Positions 1 to 8,016 are shown, counted from the first letter of the stretch. The stretch: DNA of 64,000 nt from Oscillibacter sp. MSJ-31 (GCF_018918025.1 NZ_JAHLPT010000008.1:1-64000), one strand, 5' to 3'. Made by a program: numbers and translations. Notes: generated by a model not told the origin, from the letters alone.

Positions 1-152
1 TCGCCCTTGTAGTTGCTCGAACGGCCCGTGACCTTCTTGTGGCCCTTGGTCGCCAGAATGTTTGCGGGCATCGCTTCACAGTAGAAGTATTCCTTCCACT
101 GGTCGGCCATCACGCCGCCTGCCGCGCCCGCGATCGCTTTGATGAGTCCCAT
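1..152 (-). CDS. SPFH-domain protein, YdjI-like, partial (N-terminal 50 residues)
   Basis: Only the start of this gene is in the window; it runs off the left edge. The ATG at 152 follows an AAAAGGAG ribosome site. The visible N-terminus (MGLIKAIAGAAGGVMADQW, then a KEYFYCEAMP segment) is the typical opening of the SPFH/virion-core-like YdjI family. Those proteins are usually about 300-400 residues, carry an SPFH (band 7) domain and often a C-terminal zinc ribbon; they are membrane-associated scaffolds linked in some bacilli to membrane stress. It is the last visible gene of a minus-strand run with the zinc-ribbon lipoprotein, DUF6935 protein and 5'-nucleotidase. Family call is from N-terminal pattern only. 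Confidence 0.7.
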   Translation of the reverse strand, partial: MGLIKAIAGAAGGVMADQWKEYFYCEAMPANILATKGHKKVTGRSSNYKG

Positions 153-209
153 AGTTCTTTTCTCCTTTTTTCAAATATTTCTATATTTTCAGGTCAATAT
201 CGGTACGCC

Positions 210-863
210 TTATTTTAGGCGGCTTCCACATTCCGGACAGTACACAGAAGGTCTTCCGTCCGTGGGCTGCCAGCCGCACTTCCCGCAGGCCGCAGGGCGC
301 ACTCCGCCGCATTCGGTGCAGAAATTCCCCTCGTTTTCCGTTTTGCAGTCGGGGCAGACCCACACCCTCGCGGATTGCTCCGGCTGCTCGGACCTCTCCG
401 TGTAGATCACATCCTTCCCGCTGCATTCCGCGCCGTCCTTCGTCAGCCAGATCGTCCCCGTGTTGCCGGTAAGATAACCGTAAAAGGCGTTTTCGCTCGT
501 GCTGAAGCGCAAATTGCAAAACGTCCCGGAGATCGTAACCTTCTCCTTTCCGCGCAAGAGCTCCACATGGCCGGTGGAATACACCCACAGCTTAGCCTCA
601 AACTCCGGTTCGCCGTTGACCGACAGGCTCATATCGGACTCGCTCTCAGCCCCTCCGCCGCGCTCGACCTTCATGACGATGGTGCCGTCGCGGCTCTGCC
701 ATGTCCCTGCATAGGGAGTCTGATCCTCCGGCGTGTACATCATGTCCGGGCCGTCCAGCATGTGCTCCGGCGGCGGCTCCTTCGGGCCTCCGCAGCCCGT
801 CATTCCCGTAAAAATCATGAGCAGCAGCATACCTCCTATCCAAAATCGCCGCTTCATACGCAC
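210..863 (-). CDS. Lipoprotein with C-terminal double zinc ribbon
   Basis: The 217-residue product starts with a positively charged stretch, a hydrophobic core and a lipobox (GMTGC), so it should be a lipid-anchored extracytoplasmic protein. Residues about 45-150 form a beta-rich region (GTWQSRDGTIVMKV) that resembles small beta-barrel or lipocalin-like modules. The C-terminus carries two cysteine pairs of the zinc-ribbon type, CPDC...CTEC followed by CGKC...CPEC. Zinc ribbons are normally cytoplasmic, so their presence behind a lipoprotein signal is odd. It lies 55 bases after the DUF6935 gene and 57 before the SPFH gene on the same strand, which suggests co-transcription. No specific function is known to me; an alternative start two codons downstream is possible. 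Confidence 0.75.
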   Translation of the reverse strand: MRMKRRFWIGGMLLLMIFTGMTGCGGPKEPPPEHMLDGPDMMYTPEDQTPYAGTWQSRDGTIVMKVERGGGAESESDMSLSVNGEPEFEAKLWVYSTGHVELLRGKEKVTISGTFCNLRFSTSENAFYGYLTGNTGTIWLTKDGAECSGKDVIYTERSEQPEQSARVWVCPDCKTENEGNFCTECGGVRPAACGKCGWQPTDGRPSVYCPECGSRLK

Positions 864-918
864 CTCCCTCGCTTTAGGTGTTTTCTACCGGGTGGTCATA
901 GAAGGATCGACCGCAGCT

Positions 919-1404
919 TTACGCCCACGGGTCCTGCGAGGCCGGTATCCGGATACCGCTGAGCGGGCTGGAATACTCCCAGAGGAACCACTCGCCCGTC
1001 GACGGCTTCTGCCGCAGCTTCACCGGGCGCGGCGCGTCCGCGCCCGCCGTCTGCAAAAACACGCGCAGATAGCCTTCCTCAACATCCTGCGGCCGTTGGT
1101 CGGGCAGGACGGTGAGCGTGTAGGGGGCCGTGGGCCTGTAGCCGTTCTGCGGCGTCGCACCGTCGAAGTACGCAAGCGGCAGATATTCCTTGCCGCGCAG
1201 ACGGTCGCGCAGGAACTGGCTGTCGTAGGGCGTCATGGGACGGGGACCACGCAGCAGATCCATCGCGGCCACGCCGTCGTTTGGGCTTTTGGTATACAGG
1301 TTCAAGGCGCACAGGAACCCGGCGCAGACCTCCTCCGGCGTGCTGCGGGGGAGCGCCTGAAATTCCGCGAGCGTCGCGGGCAGAGTGTTGAGCTTGACTT
1401 GCAT
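919..1404 (-). CDS. DUF6935 family protein
   Basis: This 161-residue soluble protein opens with VKLNTLPATLAEFQALP, has a central GPRPMTPYDSQFLRDRLRGK segment and ends in PASQDPWA. These match my memory of the DUF6935 family, whose members are about this length, lack signal peptides and have no assigned reaction. It has a good GGAGG site ahead of the ATG. It sits 22 bases after the 5'-nucleotidase gene and before the zinc-ribbon lipoprotein and SPFH genes, an arrangement that looks like one operon. The association with SPFH proteins suggests a membrane-stress context, but that is inference. Confidence 0.65.
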   Translation of the reverse strand: MQVKLNTLPATLAEFQALPRSTPEEVCAGFLCALNLYTKSPNDGVAAMDLLRGPRPMTPYDSQFLRDRLRGKEYLPLAYFDGATPQNGYRPTAPYTLTVLPDQRPQDVEEGYLRVFLQTAGADAPRPVKLRQKPSTGEWFLWEYSSPLSGIRIPASQDPWA

Positions 1405-1426
1405 TGTGCTTTCCTCCTTATAATTT

Positions 1427-2893
1427 TTATGCTTCGACCACCAAGCGTCCCTCGACCTCGCGGCTGAGGTGCTGGTTGACCGTCAGATATTCCTCCACAA
1501 CATCGCGCGCCGAGGTGGACAGCACACGGATCTTGCCGTTTTGCTCCGCCTCCTCGAGCGTAATATTCAAAAACGGCTTGAGGTTATTGTAATGGTACTT
1601 CTGCATCGCCACGGAATAGAGCCGATCGGCGTGCAGCACCTCGCCGTCCAGCGTCAGCTCGCGAAACACCTGCCCGCTCCTCGACCAGACGATGCGCATT
1701 CCGTGGGAAAACTGGTAGAACTCCGTGTGCTCCCCCTGGAATGCCTCGTCCCGCAGAATATGGCGGATCATCCGCTCGAGCTGGGTGCCGGTGACCTTGA
1801 GCATATACACCGCGTCGTCATAGGGCAGGCACTCCACAAGGTCGGCGTAGTGGACCACGGGCCCGAGGGAATAGCTGCGGATCGCACCCGAGCCCATCAG
1901 CATCAGGTCGATGCCGAAGCTGTCGCGCAGAATGTCGGCGATGAGGTCGCCGAGCGCTGTTTCCTGATTGCGCTTTGGATGGGTCAGCTCGCAGGAAAAG
2001 CGGGTGATGATGCGGTCGTACTTCTCCGAGGTCACGCTCTTGTAGTGCTGGATAAAGCGCTCCAGCTCCTCGTCGCGCGGGCAGTGCATATCGTCGATGG
2101 GAACCATCCGCCAGGTAAAGGTGTCGATGGCGTTGAGGTCGGTGTCCACCATGATGTCGAAGCGGCCGATCTCGTCGGTGCCTGTGCCCGCCTGCACGAT
2201 GTAAATATCGTTGACCTTGGCGGGCTCCTCTAATTTTGTGTGGCTGTGTCCGCCGATGATGACGTCCACGCCCCAGTCGGGGTCAAGCAGCGCGGCGAGC
2301 TTCTTGTCCTCCTCAAAGCCGATGTGGGTGAGCAGCACGGTGAAGTCGATGTCGATGGCGTTGTAGGCGTTGCAGATGTTGCCCACCTCGCGCGCCGCCT
2401 CGCCGATGTCTACGAAGGAGCCGATCAGCTCGTCGTTCTTCGTCGCCGCCAGCACCTCCTCCGTGATGATGCCGATGAAGAGGATCTTCATGCCGTCGAT
2501 GTGCGCGATCCAGAACGGCCGAAACATCCGCCTGCCATTGGACTTGATGTGCAGGTTGGCATTGATGATGGGAAAGTCCGCGCACTTTTCAAGGAACAGC
2601 AGATGCGCGAGGCCGTAGTCGACCTCGTGGTTGCCGATGGTCGCCACATCGGGACCCATTAGGTTCATGATGCCGATGGTAGATGTGCCCTTATACTCCG
2701 AGTCGATGACGCTGCCGCGAAACATATCGCCCGCGATGGCGTAGATCACATTTTTCTCCTCACGCCGAACCTTGTTGACATAGCCCGAGAGCAGCGACAC
2801 GCCGCCCACCAGCCTCTCGTCGATCTGCTCGGCGAGGAAGTCGCCATGCATATCGTTGGAGTGCAGGATCGTCAGCTTTTTCAAGTTCTTCAT
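1427..2893 (-). CDS. 5'-nucleotidase / UshA-type metallophosphatase
   Basis: A two-domain enzyme of 488 residues that should hydrolyse nucleotides or related phosphoesters. The N-terminal calcineurin-like metallophosphatase domain shows the metal ligands in HSNDMHGDF, GDMFRGS, GNHEVDYG, LLTHIGFEEDK and GGHSHTKL; the C-terminal half (from about residue 300) is the 5'-nucleotidase substrate domain. The chosen ATG at 2893 follows a strong AGGGGGGAG site; an upstream in-frame ATG at 2917 has none. No signal peptide is seen, unlike classical UshA, so the enzyme is probably cytoplasmic, a common variant in Clostridia. It is the first gene of the minus-strand run that continues to the SPFH gene. Confidence 0.88.
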   Translation of the reverse strand: MKNLKKLTILHSNDMHGDFLAEQIDERLVGGVSLLSGYVNKVRREEKNVIYAIAGDMFRGSVIDSEYKGTSTIGIMNLMGPDVATIGNHEVDYGLAHLLFLEKCADFPIINANLHIKSNGRRMFRPFWIAHIDGMKILFIGIITEEVLAATKNDELIGSFVDIGEAAREVGNICNAYNAIDIDFTVLLTHIGFEEDKKLAALLDPDWGVDVIIGGHSHTKLEEPAKVNDIYIVQAGTGTDEIGRFDIMVDTDLNAIDTFTWRMVPIDDMHCPRDEELERFIQHYKSVTSEKYDRIITRFSCELTHPKRNQETALGDLIADILRDSFGIDLMLMGSGAIRSYSLGPVVHYADLVECLPYDDAVYMLKVTGTQLERMIRHILRDEAFQGEHTEFYQFSHGMRIVWSRSGQVFRELTLDGEVLHADRLYSVAMQKYHYNNLKPFLNITLEEAEQNGKIRVLSTSARDVVEEYLTVNQHLSREVEGRLVVEA

Positions 2894-2970
2894 ATACTCC
2901 CCCCTATTCCGCCGCATACCGTTTTCCTCTTTTCAAAAAGCTCCCTTGTTTTTTCTTCTCGGGCGGCGTC

Positions 2971-2999
2971 TTGCAAACACAGTCGGAATATGATAGAAT
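2971..2999 (+). promoter_or_regulatory. Sigma-70-type promoter candidate for the solute-binding protein gene
   Basis: TTGCAA at 2971-2976 and TAGAAT at 2994-2999 are separated by 17 bases on the plus strand. The start codon of the downstream lipoprotein is about 190 bases away, leaving a long leader. Within that leader, around 3153, the TTGCAAACACA block is repeated. The promoter is a pattern match only. Confidence 0.45.
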
Positions 3000-3186
3000 T
3001 ACAGAATAATTTGTTTGCCTCCCGCACCCTCCCGACTCTTCCGTATCACTTTTTTTATACCATATTTTTCCACCCTTGTCTGTCCCCTAAATTCTTCAAA
3101 TTGGGTACATGACGGCAAAAAAATTTAAGAAATTTCGAAAATAACCCCTCTTTTGCAAACACAAGTTCTGTTTTGGAGGTCTCCTT

Positions 3187-4524
3187 ATGAAAAAGCGCCT
3201 TCTCTCTCTTCTGCTGCTCTGCACCCTTGTTTTTGCTCTCTCCGGCTGCGGGGAAAAAACGCTGCTGAATAAAAAGAAGCCTGTCTCCCTGACCTTCTGG
3301 CACGTTTACGGCGAGCAGGCAGGCTCGCCGATGGACCTGCTGGTGCAGGAGTTCAACCGCACCGTGGGGCAGGAGCGCGGCGTACAGGTGCAGGTCACCG
3401 GCATGAGCAGCGCGTCCCAGATCGGCGGCTATCTGAAGGATGCGCAGAGCGGCGGCAAGGACGTGCAGGAGATGCCCGACCTCTTTACCTGCCACATCAT
3501 CGACGCGCTGGAGTTGGGCGAGGACAACCTCGTGGACTGGAACGAGCAGTTCACCCCCGACGAGCTCTCCGACTTCATCCCCGGCTTTCTCTCCGACGGC
3601 ACGGCGGAGGACGGCAGGCTGCTGATCTTCCCCGTTTCCAAGTCCACGCAGCTTCTGATGTGCAACGGCAGCGGCTTCGACCGCTTTTCCGCCGCCACCG
3701 GCGTCGGCTATGAGGACCTCGCCACATGGGAGGGCTTCTACGATGCCGCGGGCAGGTTCTACGACTGGTCGGACAAGCCCTTCTGTGCGCTCGACTATCC
3801 CATTCGCGCCGTGGAGCTCAACGCTCTCGAGCGCGGCAGCGGGGATTTCTACACAGAAAATGGCTGGTACGATACCGGCAACGCGGTATTCAAGGAGAGC
3901 TGGATGCAGTTTGCCCGCTCCTTAGCGCAGGGGCATGTGGTGGTCTCCGACCTCTATTCCAATACGCAGGTGATGACCGGCGACGTGCTCTCCGGACTCG
4001 GCTCCTCCGCGGCGATCCTCTACTATAACGACACCGTCACCTATCGGGACGGCACGCAGGAGCCGATGGATCTGCGCGTGCTGCCCATGCCGAAAACGGC
4101 GGGGGCTGACGCCCTAATGACGCAGGCCGGCGTGGGTCTTTGCGCCTATAGGACCACCGAACAGAAGGCGGAGGCCGCGGCGCTCTTTGTCCGCTGGCTG
4201 ACGGAGGCTGAGCGCAACCTTGACTTCGTGGCGCAGACCGGCTATATGCCGGTGCGCAGCGGTGCCTTCGACGCCATCACGGATTATGACAATTTCCCCG
4301 CGCCGGCGGAGGGCTATCGGCAGCTCTATGCCGCGCTCAAGGCCATGCGTGAGGACTACACCCCCGTGTCCGAGCCTCGCTTTGAGGGCTACTACGGCAG
4401 GGTCAGCGTCCTCTACGACGGTCTGCGCCGGCTCCAGCAGGAGCTGCCCAAGCGTGCCGCAGCCGGCGAGGACATCGACGCGCTGGCGGAGGAAACCTGG
4501 GAGCTGCTCTGCTCCATTCACTGA
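3187..4524 (+). CDS. Extracellular solute-binding lipoprotein (sugar ABC type)
   Basis: The 445-residue product has a lipoprotein signal peptide with the lipobox LSGC (Cys21), so it should sit on the outer face of the membrane. The mature part begins with SLTFWHVYGEQAG, typical of family 1 carbohydrate-binding proteins, and continues with the usual bilobed pattern (LLIFPVSKSTQLLMCNGS, TQAGVGLCAYRTTEQK, QTGYMPVRSGA). It normally delivers sugars or related ligands to an ABC permease, but no permease or ATPase gene is adjacent. Instead a membrane-bound LuxR-type sensor follows at once, so a role in ligand sensing is plausible. The ATG follows a GGAGG site eight bases upstream. Confidence 0.88.
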   Translation: MKKRLLSLLLLCTLVFALSGCGEKTLLNKKKPVSLTFWHVYGEQAGSPMDLLVQEFNRTVGQERGVQVQVTGMSSASQIGGYLKDAQSGGKDVQEMPDLFTCHIIDALELGEDNLVDWNEQFTPDELSDFIPGFLSDGTAEDGRLLIFPVSKSTQLLMCNGSGFDRFSAATGVGYEDLATWEGFYDAAGRFYDWSDKPFCALDYPIRAVELNALERGSGDFYTENGWYDTGNAVFKESWMQFARSLAQGHVVVSDLYSNTQVMTGDVLSGLGSSAAILYYNDTVTYRDGTQEPMDLRVLPMPKTAGADALMTQAGVGLCAYRTTEQKAEAAALFVRWLTEAERNLDFVAQTGYMPVRSGAFDAITDYDNFPAPAEGYRQLYAALKAMREDYTPVSEPRFEGYYGRVSVLYDGLRRLQQELPKRAAAGEDIDALAEETWELLCSIH

Positions 4525-4554
4525 GTGAGGCTTTGGCCGAGGGAGGAAGCGTCC

Positions 4555-6192
4555 GTGCCCGAATTTTTGCTCTCAAAATTGAAACGAGCCAAGCCCTCCA
4601 TGCGCAGGCGGCTGCTGCTCTATATGGGCGCGCTGGCAGCGCTGCTGCTGTTCTCGCTCTTTGCCGTTCTGCTTCTGCTCGGGCAGCTCAAGAGCCCGCG
4701 GGAGGAGATGAAAAAATCCTTGACCTTCCAGATGGAGGCCTTCCGCTCGGACGTGACCTCCCTGTGGCGGAACGTCTCGGTCATGGGCGTGCATCTCTCG
4801 GAGGATATGACGGCCCTGATCGAGGAGCGCGTGAAGGACTTTGACGCGCTCTCCGGCAGCGCGGACGCCTTGGAGCAGCTCGAGGCATCCATGCTCGGGC
4901 CCCTGTGCCAGTACGTGCAGCAGGCAGATTGCTCCGGCGGCTTCGTGCTGCTGAGCGTCTCGCTCAACCCCGATGCTGCGGCGGATTCCTTCAGCGGACT
5001 TTATGTGCAGCGCAGCAACGCCGAGCATACCACCAGCGATCTGCTGCTCTACCGGGGCATGGCGGACATCGGTCGTCAGCATCGGGTGATGCCTCATCGG
5101 AAGTGGGCGCAGGAATTTTGTCCGGCCGATTTCCCCGGCCTTGCCGACCAGCTTGAAGCAGCGTCCGCGCCCATAGAGCGCGCCTGCCGCACCACAGAGC
5201 TTCTGACCCTGCCCGGCACCACGGAGCAGGCGATATTGCTGAGCGTCCCCATGGTCGGCGCGGACGGCAGAGTGTATGGTTTGTGCGGTTTTTCCGTCAA
5301 CCAGACCTACTTCTCGGCGCACCATGCGCAGCCCTCCGCTGTCAGCAGCCTTGCCTGCGTCCTGTCGGATGCCGCGGAGGGGCTGGATATCCAAAAGGGT
5401 CTGCTGACCTATCCCGCGGGCGGCTTCTGCTTCGTACCCGACGAGCTGCTCGCAGAAAAGAGCCTGCGCGGCGGACTGAGTGCTTTCGTAGGGACGGAGC
5501 TTTCCTTTGTCGGCATTTCGGAGCCGTTCACGGTGGCTGCCGGGGATGAGGCACCTCACGATCTGACGGTGCTGATCCCCAAGAGCGACTATGACCGCGC
5601 CCTGCTCAAAAGCAGGCTGGAGGCCGCCGGCGTGCTGATGCTGCTGTTGTTTTTCGCCGTGAGCTGCTGTCTCTTTTACACCCGCCGCTATCTGCGGCCC
5701 ATCCTGCGGGACATTGAGCGGCTCAAGGACGAGAGCGGCGGCACGCAGATGACCTTCGACGAGCTGCAGCCCGTCTCCGCAAGGCTGCGCTCTCACGAGC
5801 AGACGATCACCGTGCTGGAAACGGAAAAGCTCGACCTGCAAGGGCAGGTGGAGCACATGCAGAGCCAAGTGGTGGACACGCAGGAGCAGCTGGACGATTC
5901 TCTGGCAGAGATCCGCCGGTTGGCCTATCTCGGCAAAAAGGAGCTCGATCCGGCCGACTATCAAAAATTCCTTGAGGGCTATGCCAAGCTGAGCTCCAAG
6001 GAGCTTGAGATATGCGCCGCCCTGGCCAAGGGGCTCAGCGCCCGCCAGTGCGCCGAGCAGACGGGCAACGCACTCAGCACCATAGACACATACCGCAAAA
6101 GGGTCTACGGAAAGACAAACATCCATCGGGTGCGGCAGCTCCGGCTATGCTATGCGCTCATGCAGCTGGAGCAGGCGGAGCAGGATAAATAA
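4555..6192 (+). CDS. Membrane-bound sensor with C-terminal LuxR-type DNA-binding domain
   Basis: I place the start at GTG 4555, behind GGGAGGAAG; an in-frame GTG at 4525 directly after the previous stop has no site. The 545-residue product has a transmembrane segment at about residues 21-43, an extracytoplasmic sensor region of about 310 residues, a second transmembrane segment near 355-378, a HAMP-like and coiled-coil linker (about 380-460), and a LuxR-type helix-turn-helix at about 480-530 (SSKELEICAALAKGLS, then STIDTYRKRVYGK). Such a layout makes one protein that senses outside and binds DNA inside. No receiver or kinase motif is present. The preceding binding lipoprotein is probably its ligand partner (inference). 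Confidence 0.82.
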   Translation: MPEFLLSKLKRAKPSMRRRLLLYMGALAALLLFSLFAVLLLLGQLKSPREEMKKSLTFQMEAFRSDVTSLWRNVSVMGVHLSEDMTALIEERVKDFDALSGSADALEQLEASMLGPLCQYVQQADCSGGFVLLSVSLNPDAAADSFSGLYVQRSNAEHTTSDLLLYRGMADIGRQHRVMPHRKWAQEFCPADFPGLADQLEAASAPIERACRTTELLTLPGTTEQAILLSVPMVGADGRVYGLCGFSVNQTYFSAHHAQPSAVSSLACVLSDAAEGLDIQKGLLTYPAGGFCFVPDELLAEKSLRGGLSAFVGTELSFVGISEPFTVAAGDEAPHDLTVLIPKSDYDRALLKSRLEAAGVLMLLLFFAVSCCLFYTRRYLRPILRDIERLKDESGGTQMTFDELQPVSARLRSHEQTITVLETEKLDLQGQVEHMQSQVVDTQEQLDDSLAEIRRLAYLGKKELDPADYQKFLEGYAKLSSKELEICAALAKGLSARQCAEQTGNALSTIDTYRKRVYGKTNIHRVRQLRLCYALMQLEQAEQDK

Positions 6193-6214
6193 GCACACCG
6201 GTGTCCTAAGGTAT

Positions 6215-6494
6215 CCATACCGTGGGGCGCGGTGCCGTCCACAATAGCGGTGCCGATGGCGGGAAAAATTACCCCGTCGAGTGAATCCGGGTCGCCCGAG
6301 TAGTGGATGTATACGCTCTCCAGCCCGCGCTCCTCCATCGCCGCGGTCGTGCGGCGCATAAAGGTCGATTTGCCGCAGCCGGGGCCGCCCTTGAGAATGA
6401 TCAGGTCGTAGAGCTTTGCATCAAGGAGCTGTTCATACAGCCCGTAAAAACCCTACGCGCTGTTCGCGCCGAGGAAGAAATGCGTATGCTTCAT
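6215..6494 (-). pseudogene. 5' fragment of a PRK06851-type ATPase gene with an internal amber stop
   Basis: Read on the minus strand from the ATG at 6494 (GGAGG site upstream) the frame gives MKHTHFFLGANSA, a TAG stop at 6455-6453, then in the same frame GFYGLYEQLLDAKLYD, LIILKGGPGCGKSTFMRR and VYIHYSGDPDSLDG. The Walker A motif GGPGCGKST and the surrounding text match the N-terminus of PRK06851-family ATPases, which are about 360 residues long. Homology stops near 6215, so only about a quarter of the gene is left. It is both interrupted and truncated and should not make a working enzyme. Confidence 0.75.
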
Positions 6495-6582
6495 GGTCCG
6501 CCTCCAATGGTCTTAGTTTCTACTTTGACCTATGCGCGGCGGCGCGTCCATGCTTGCGCAGCCGTAAAATTGTTAGACGCAA

Positions 6583-6617
6583 ATGAGAAAAGCGCCCGTC
6601 TCGGGCGCTTTTCTCAT
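6583..6617. terminator. Perfect 16-bp stem hairpin, likely terminator
   Basis: The arms at 6583-6598 and 6602-6617 are exact inverted repeats with a three-base loop; the lower stem is A/T-rich and the centre is a GCGCCCG/CGGGCGC core. It lies just after the 3' end of the minus-strand SHOCT gene and could act in both directions. Confidence 0.75.
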
Positions 6618-6623
6618 GCTTTT

Positions 6624-7022
6624 TCAGATGCCGAGCAGCTGGCGCTTCTTCGCCGCGAACTCCTCCTCGGTGATGACGCCGGCGTCGAGCAGCGACTTAT
6701 ACTGCTTGAGCTCCTCAACGGCGTTCGGCGCTCCGCCGGTCTGCGCGGGGGCAGCCGTCTGCGCGGCACCCGCTCCGGTCTCCGGCGCGCCGGGGGCAAT
6801 GAGCTGCATCAGGTTACGCGCGAGGGTGTGCAGCGCGTTGACCTTATACAGAAGCGTCAGCAGGATGCTCTCCGCCTTCTGCTCATAGAGGCCCTTGCCC
6901 GCGTCCTGCTCCTGGAGATACAAGCGTTCTTTGAGAACGAGGACGGGCAGCGGGAATACGCCGAGTGGAAAGCGAAGCAACAGGCCGAACAAAAGAATAA
7001 GGTATAACAGAGGCGGGAACAT
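6624..7022 (-). CDS. SHOCT-domain protein, probably N-terminally damaged
   Basis: The last 30 residues (EELKQYKSLLDAGVITEEEF, then AAKKRQLLGI) are a clear SHOCT module, a short C-terminal helical domain found on many small bacterial membrane or secreted proteins. Before it lie a proline/alanine-rich linker and a helix-like segment (LLTLLYKVNALHTLARNLMQ). The open frame runs back to an ATG at 7022, but that start lies inside a plus-strand terminator and the region 6921-7007 reads as a plausible C-terminus on the other strand. The N-terminus is therefore probably a fusion product and the true start is lost or unknown. Neighbouring genes are also remnants. Confidence 0.5.
   Translation of the reverse strand: MFPPLLYLILLFGLLLRFPLGVFPLPVLVLKERLYLQEQDAGKGLYEQKAESILLTLLYKVNALHTLARNLMQLIAPGAPETGAGAAQTAAPAQTGGAPNAVEELKQYKSLLDAGVITEEEFAAKKRQLLGI
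6921..7007 (+). pseudogene. C-terminal tail of an unidentified plus-strand gene
   Basis: The plus-strand frame ending at the TAA 7005-7007 reads FFENEDGQREYAEWK, then AKQQAEQKNKV, a natural-looking charged, helical C-terminus. It is followed five bases later by an intrinsic terminator at 7012-7045. Upstream of about 6921 the same frame loses coding character. I cannot name the family; the style is common at the ends of mobile-element proteins. Confidence 0.3.
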
Positions 7023-7045
7023 CTTAATCGATGCTCCCGCCTTTT
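7012..7045 (+). terminator. Intrinsic terminator
   Basis: Arms 7012-7023 and 7030-7041 form a 12-bp stem with one mismatch and a six-base loop, followed by TTTT. It directly follows the plus-strand tail ending at 7007, although no intact plus-strand gene remains. Confidence 0.6.
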
Positions 7046-7073
7046 ATCATTGGCTCGACAAATGCGTATTTGC

Positions 7074-7430
7074 CTATGTGCTTGGAACTACTTTCACACT
7101 CTCGACCCGTTCATGTTCATCGTAGTCAACAATAAGTCGAAATTGTTCCGACAGTATCCATATATCTTCCTTTGCACCTTCCGCACTTTCGGTCGGATTT
7201 CCCCACTTTTTATACAGATTCTTTTTACTAAATGTTTCGATTTCATTTATCATTAGCTCATCCGCAGCCCAATCCGATCCTCTATTCTCTGCGAGGGTCA
7301 ATATACGCGAAAGGTCAAGTATATGTTCCATCTTTTGGTTTGTTGCTTGAGCTTCTTTCCAAAATCCCATTCCAAAAGCCAAGGCTACTACCAGAATAAC
7401 ACCAGCCACAATCAACAATCGCTTTTTCAT
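7074..7430 (-). CDS. Small membrane-anchored protein of unknown function
   Basis: The 118-residue product has an N-terminal signal anchor (KKRLLIVAGVILVVALAFGM) and a short extracytoplasmic part with SRILTLAENRGSDW and IWILSEQFRLIVDYD. I do not recognise the family. Base composition is visibly more AT-rich than the neighbouring operons, suggesting recent acquisition. The ATG codon itself is the first three bases of the 71-bp repeat at 7428-7498, so any promoter and leader would come from the repeat; no good ribosome site is seen. Confidence 0.5.
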   Translation of the reverse strand: MKKRLLIVAGVILVVALAFGMGFWKEAQATNQKMEHILDLSRILTLAENRGSDWAADELMINEIETFSKKNLYKKWGNPTESAEGAKEDIWILSEQFRLIVDYDEHERVESVKVVPST

Positions 7431-7498
7431 ATCGTTATATCTATGTATGAAAAAGTCCGATTATCTCTTTACCCAATAAACCCAATGGTACGATGGTA
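7428..7498. repeat. 71-bp direct repeat, copy 1
   Basis: This block is repeated in the same orientation at 25408-25478 with one difference (A at 7478, G at 25458), so 70 of 71 bases agree. Sequence diverges abruptly on both sides. On the minus strand both copies supply the same last codons (IVPLG, then LGKEIIGLFHT and stop) to unrelated open frames. It may be the end of a mobile element or a recombination scar. Confidence 0.85.
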
Positions 7499-7806
7499 CT
7501 CCGCACGCTGCGGGACCTCCCCAAAGTCATCAGCGGTGAGTCCGTCACCTGCTCGGCAGGCAGCGCCATCACGCGGCCAGCTTGCCGCAGCATGGCCTTC
7601 TCCACCAGCGAGCGGGCAAAGCGCATGTTGCCGAAGTTGGGCTGCGTCATGGCCTCGCGGAGGATCTGCTGCACCCGATGCGTACTGCTGTCAGTCAGCA
7701 GGCGCTTGTTTGCTTTTGTACTGAGCTCCACGATCTCCATTAGCTCCGCCTCGATATGCTCACAAAGGTAATTTGTCTTTTTTATATGATCCTCTTTTTG
7801 CCGCAT
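7441..7806 (-). pseudogene. C-terminal lid fragment of a SpoVK/CbxX-type AAA ATPase
   Basis: The segment ILREAMTQPNFGNMRFARS, LVEKAMLRQAGRVMALPAE matches the C-terminal helical lid of CbxX/CfqX (SpoVK-like) AAA ATPases (family pattern NGRFVRNLIEKA...RQA). No Walker A, Walker B or sensor residues are present, so the ATPase core is missing. The first in-frame ATG is at 7806 without a ribosome site, and the last 18 codons come from the 71-bp repeat. I read it as a truncated relic fused to the repeat. Confidence 0.55.
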
Positions 7807-7934
7807 TGCTTTAGCGCGAGCACGATGTGATACCGACAGCGGTATCTTGCGTGAGATGTGCAGAAACACTGCACAAATGACGGTGGATATTTTGGTTGGT
7901 TTTTCCAAATTTGCTGTCGGCGCACAAGTATTTC

Positions 7935-7963
7935 TTGCCGACAGCGGCATCTGTTTATATAAT
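7935..7963 (+). promoter_or_regulatory. Sigma-70-type promoter of the TetR/surface-protein operon
   Basis: TTGCCG at 7935-7940 and a perfect TATAAT at 7958-7963 are 17 bases apart. The TetR start codon is 53 bases further on. Confidence 0.7.
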
Positions 7964-7990
7964 AGAAGTACACTACGAATAGCACTTCTA
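7963..7990 (+). promoter_or_regulatory. Candidate TetR operator
   Basis: TAGAAGT at 7963-7969 and ACTTCTA at 7984-7990 form a seven-base inverted repeat that starts at the end of the -10 box and covers the expected transcription start. This is where an autoregulating TetR protein would bind; assignment is by position and symmetry only. Confidence 0.45.
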
Positions 7991-8016
7991 ATTAAAAGCA
8001 AGGTGGCGATCGAGCA

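Noticed and set aside
6453-6455. In-frame TAG in the PRK06851 fragment as a recoded (pyrrolysine) codon
   Set aside because: The gene is also truncated to about a quarter of its length, so a simple nonsense mutation in a relic explains it. No pyrrolysine machinery is visible.
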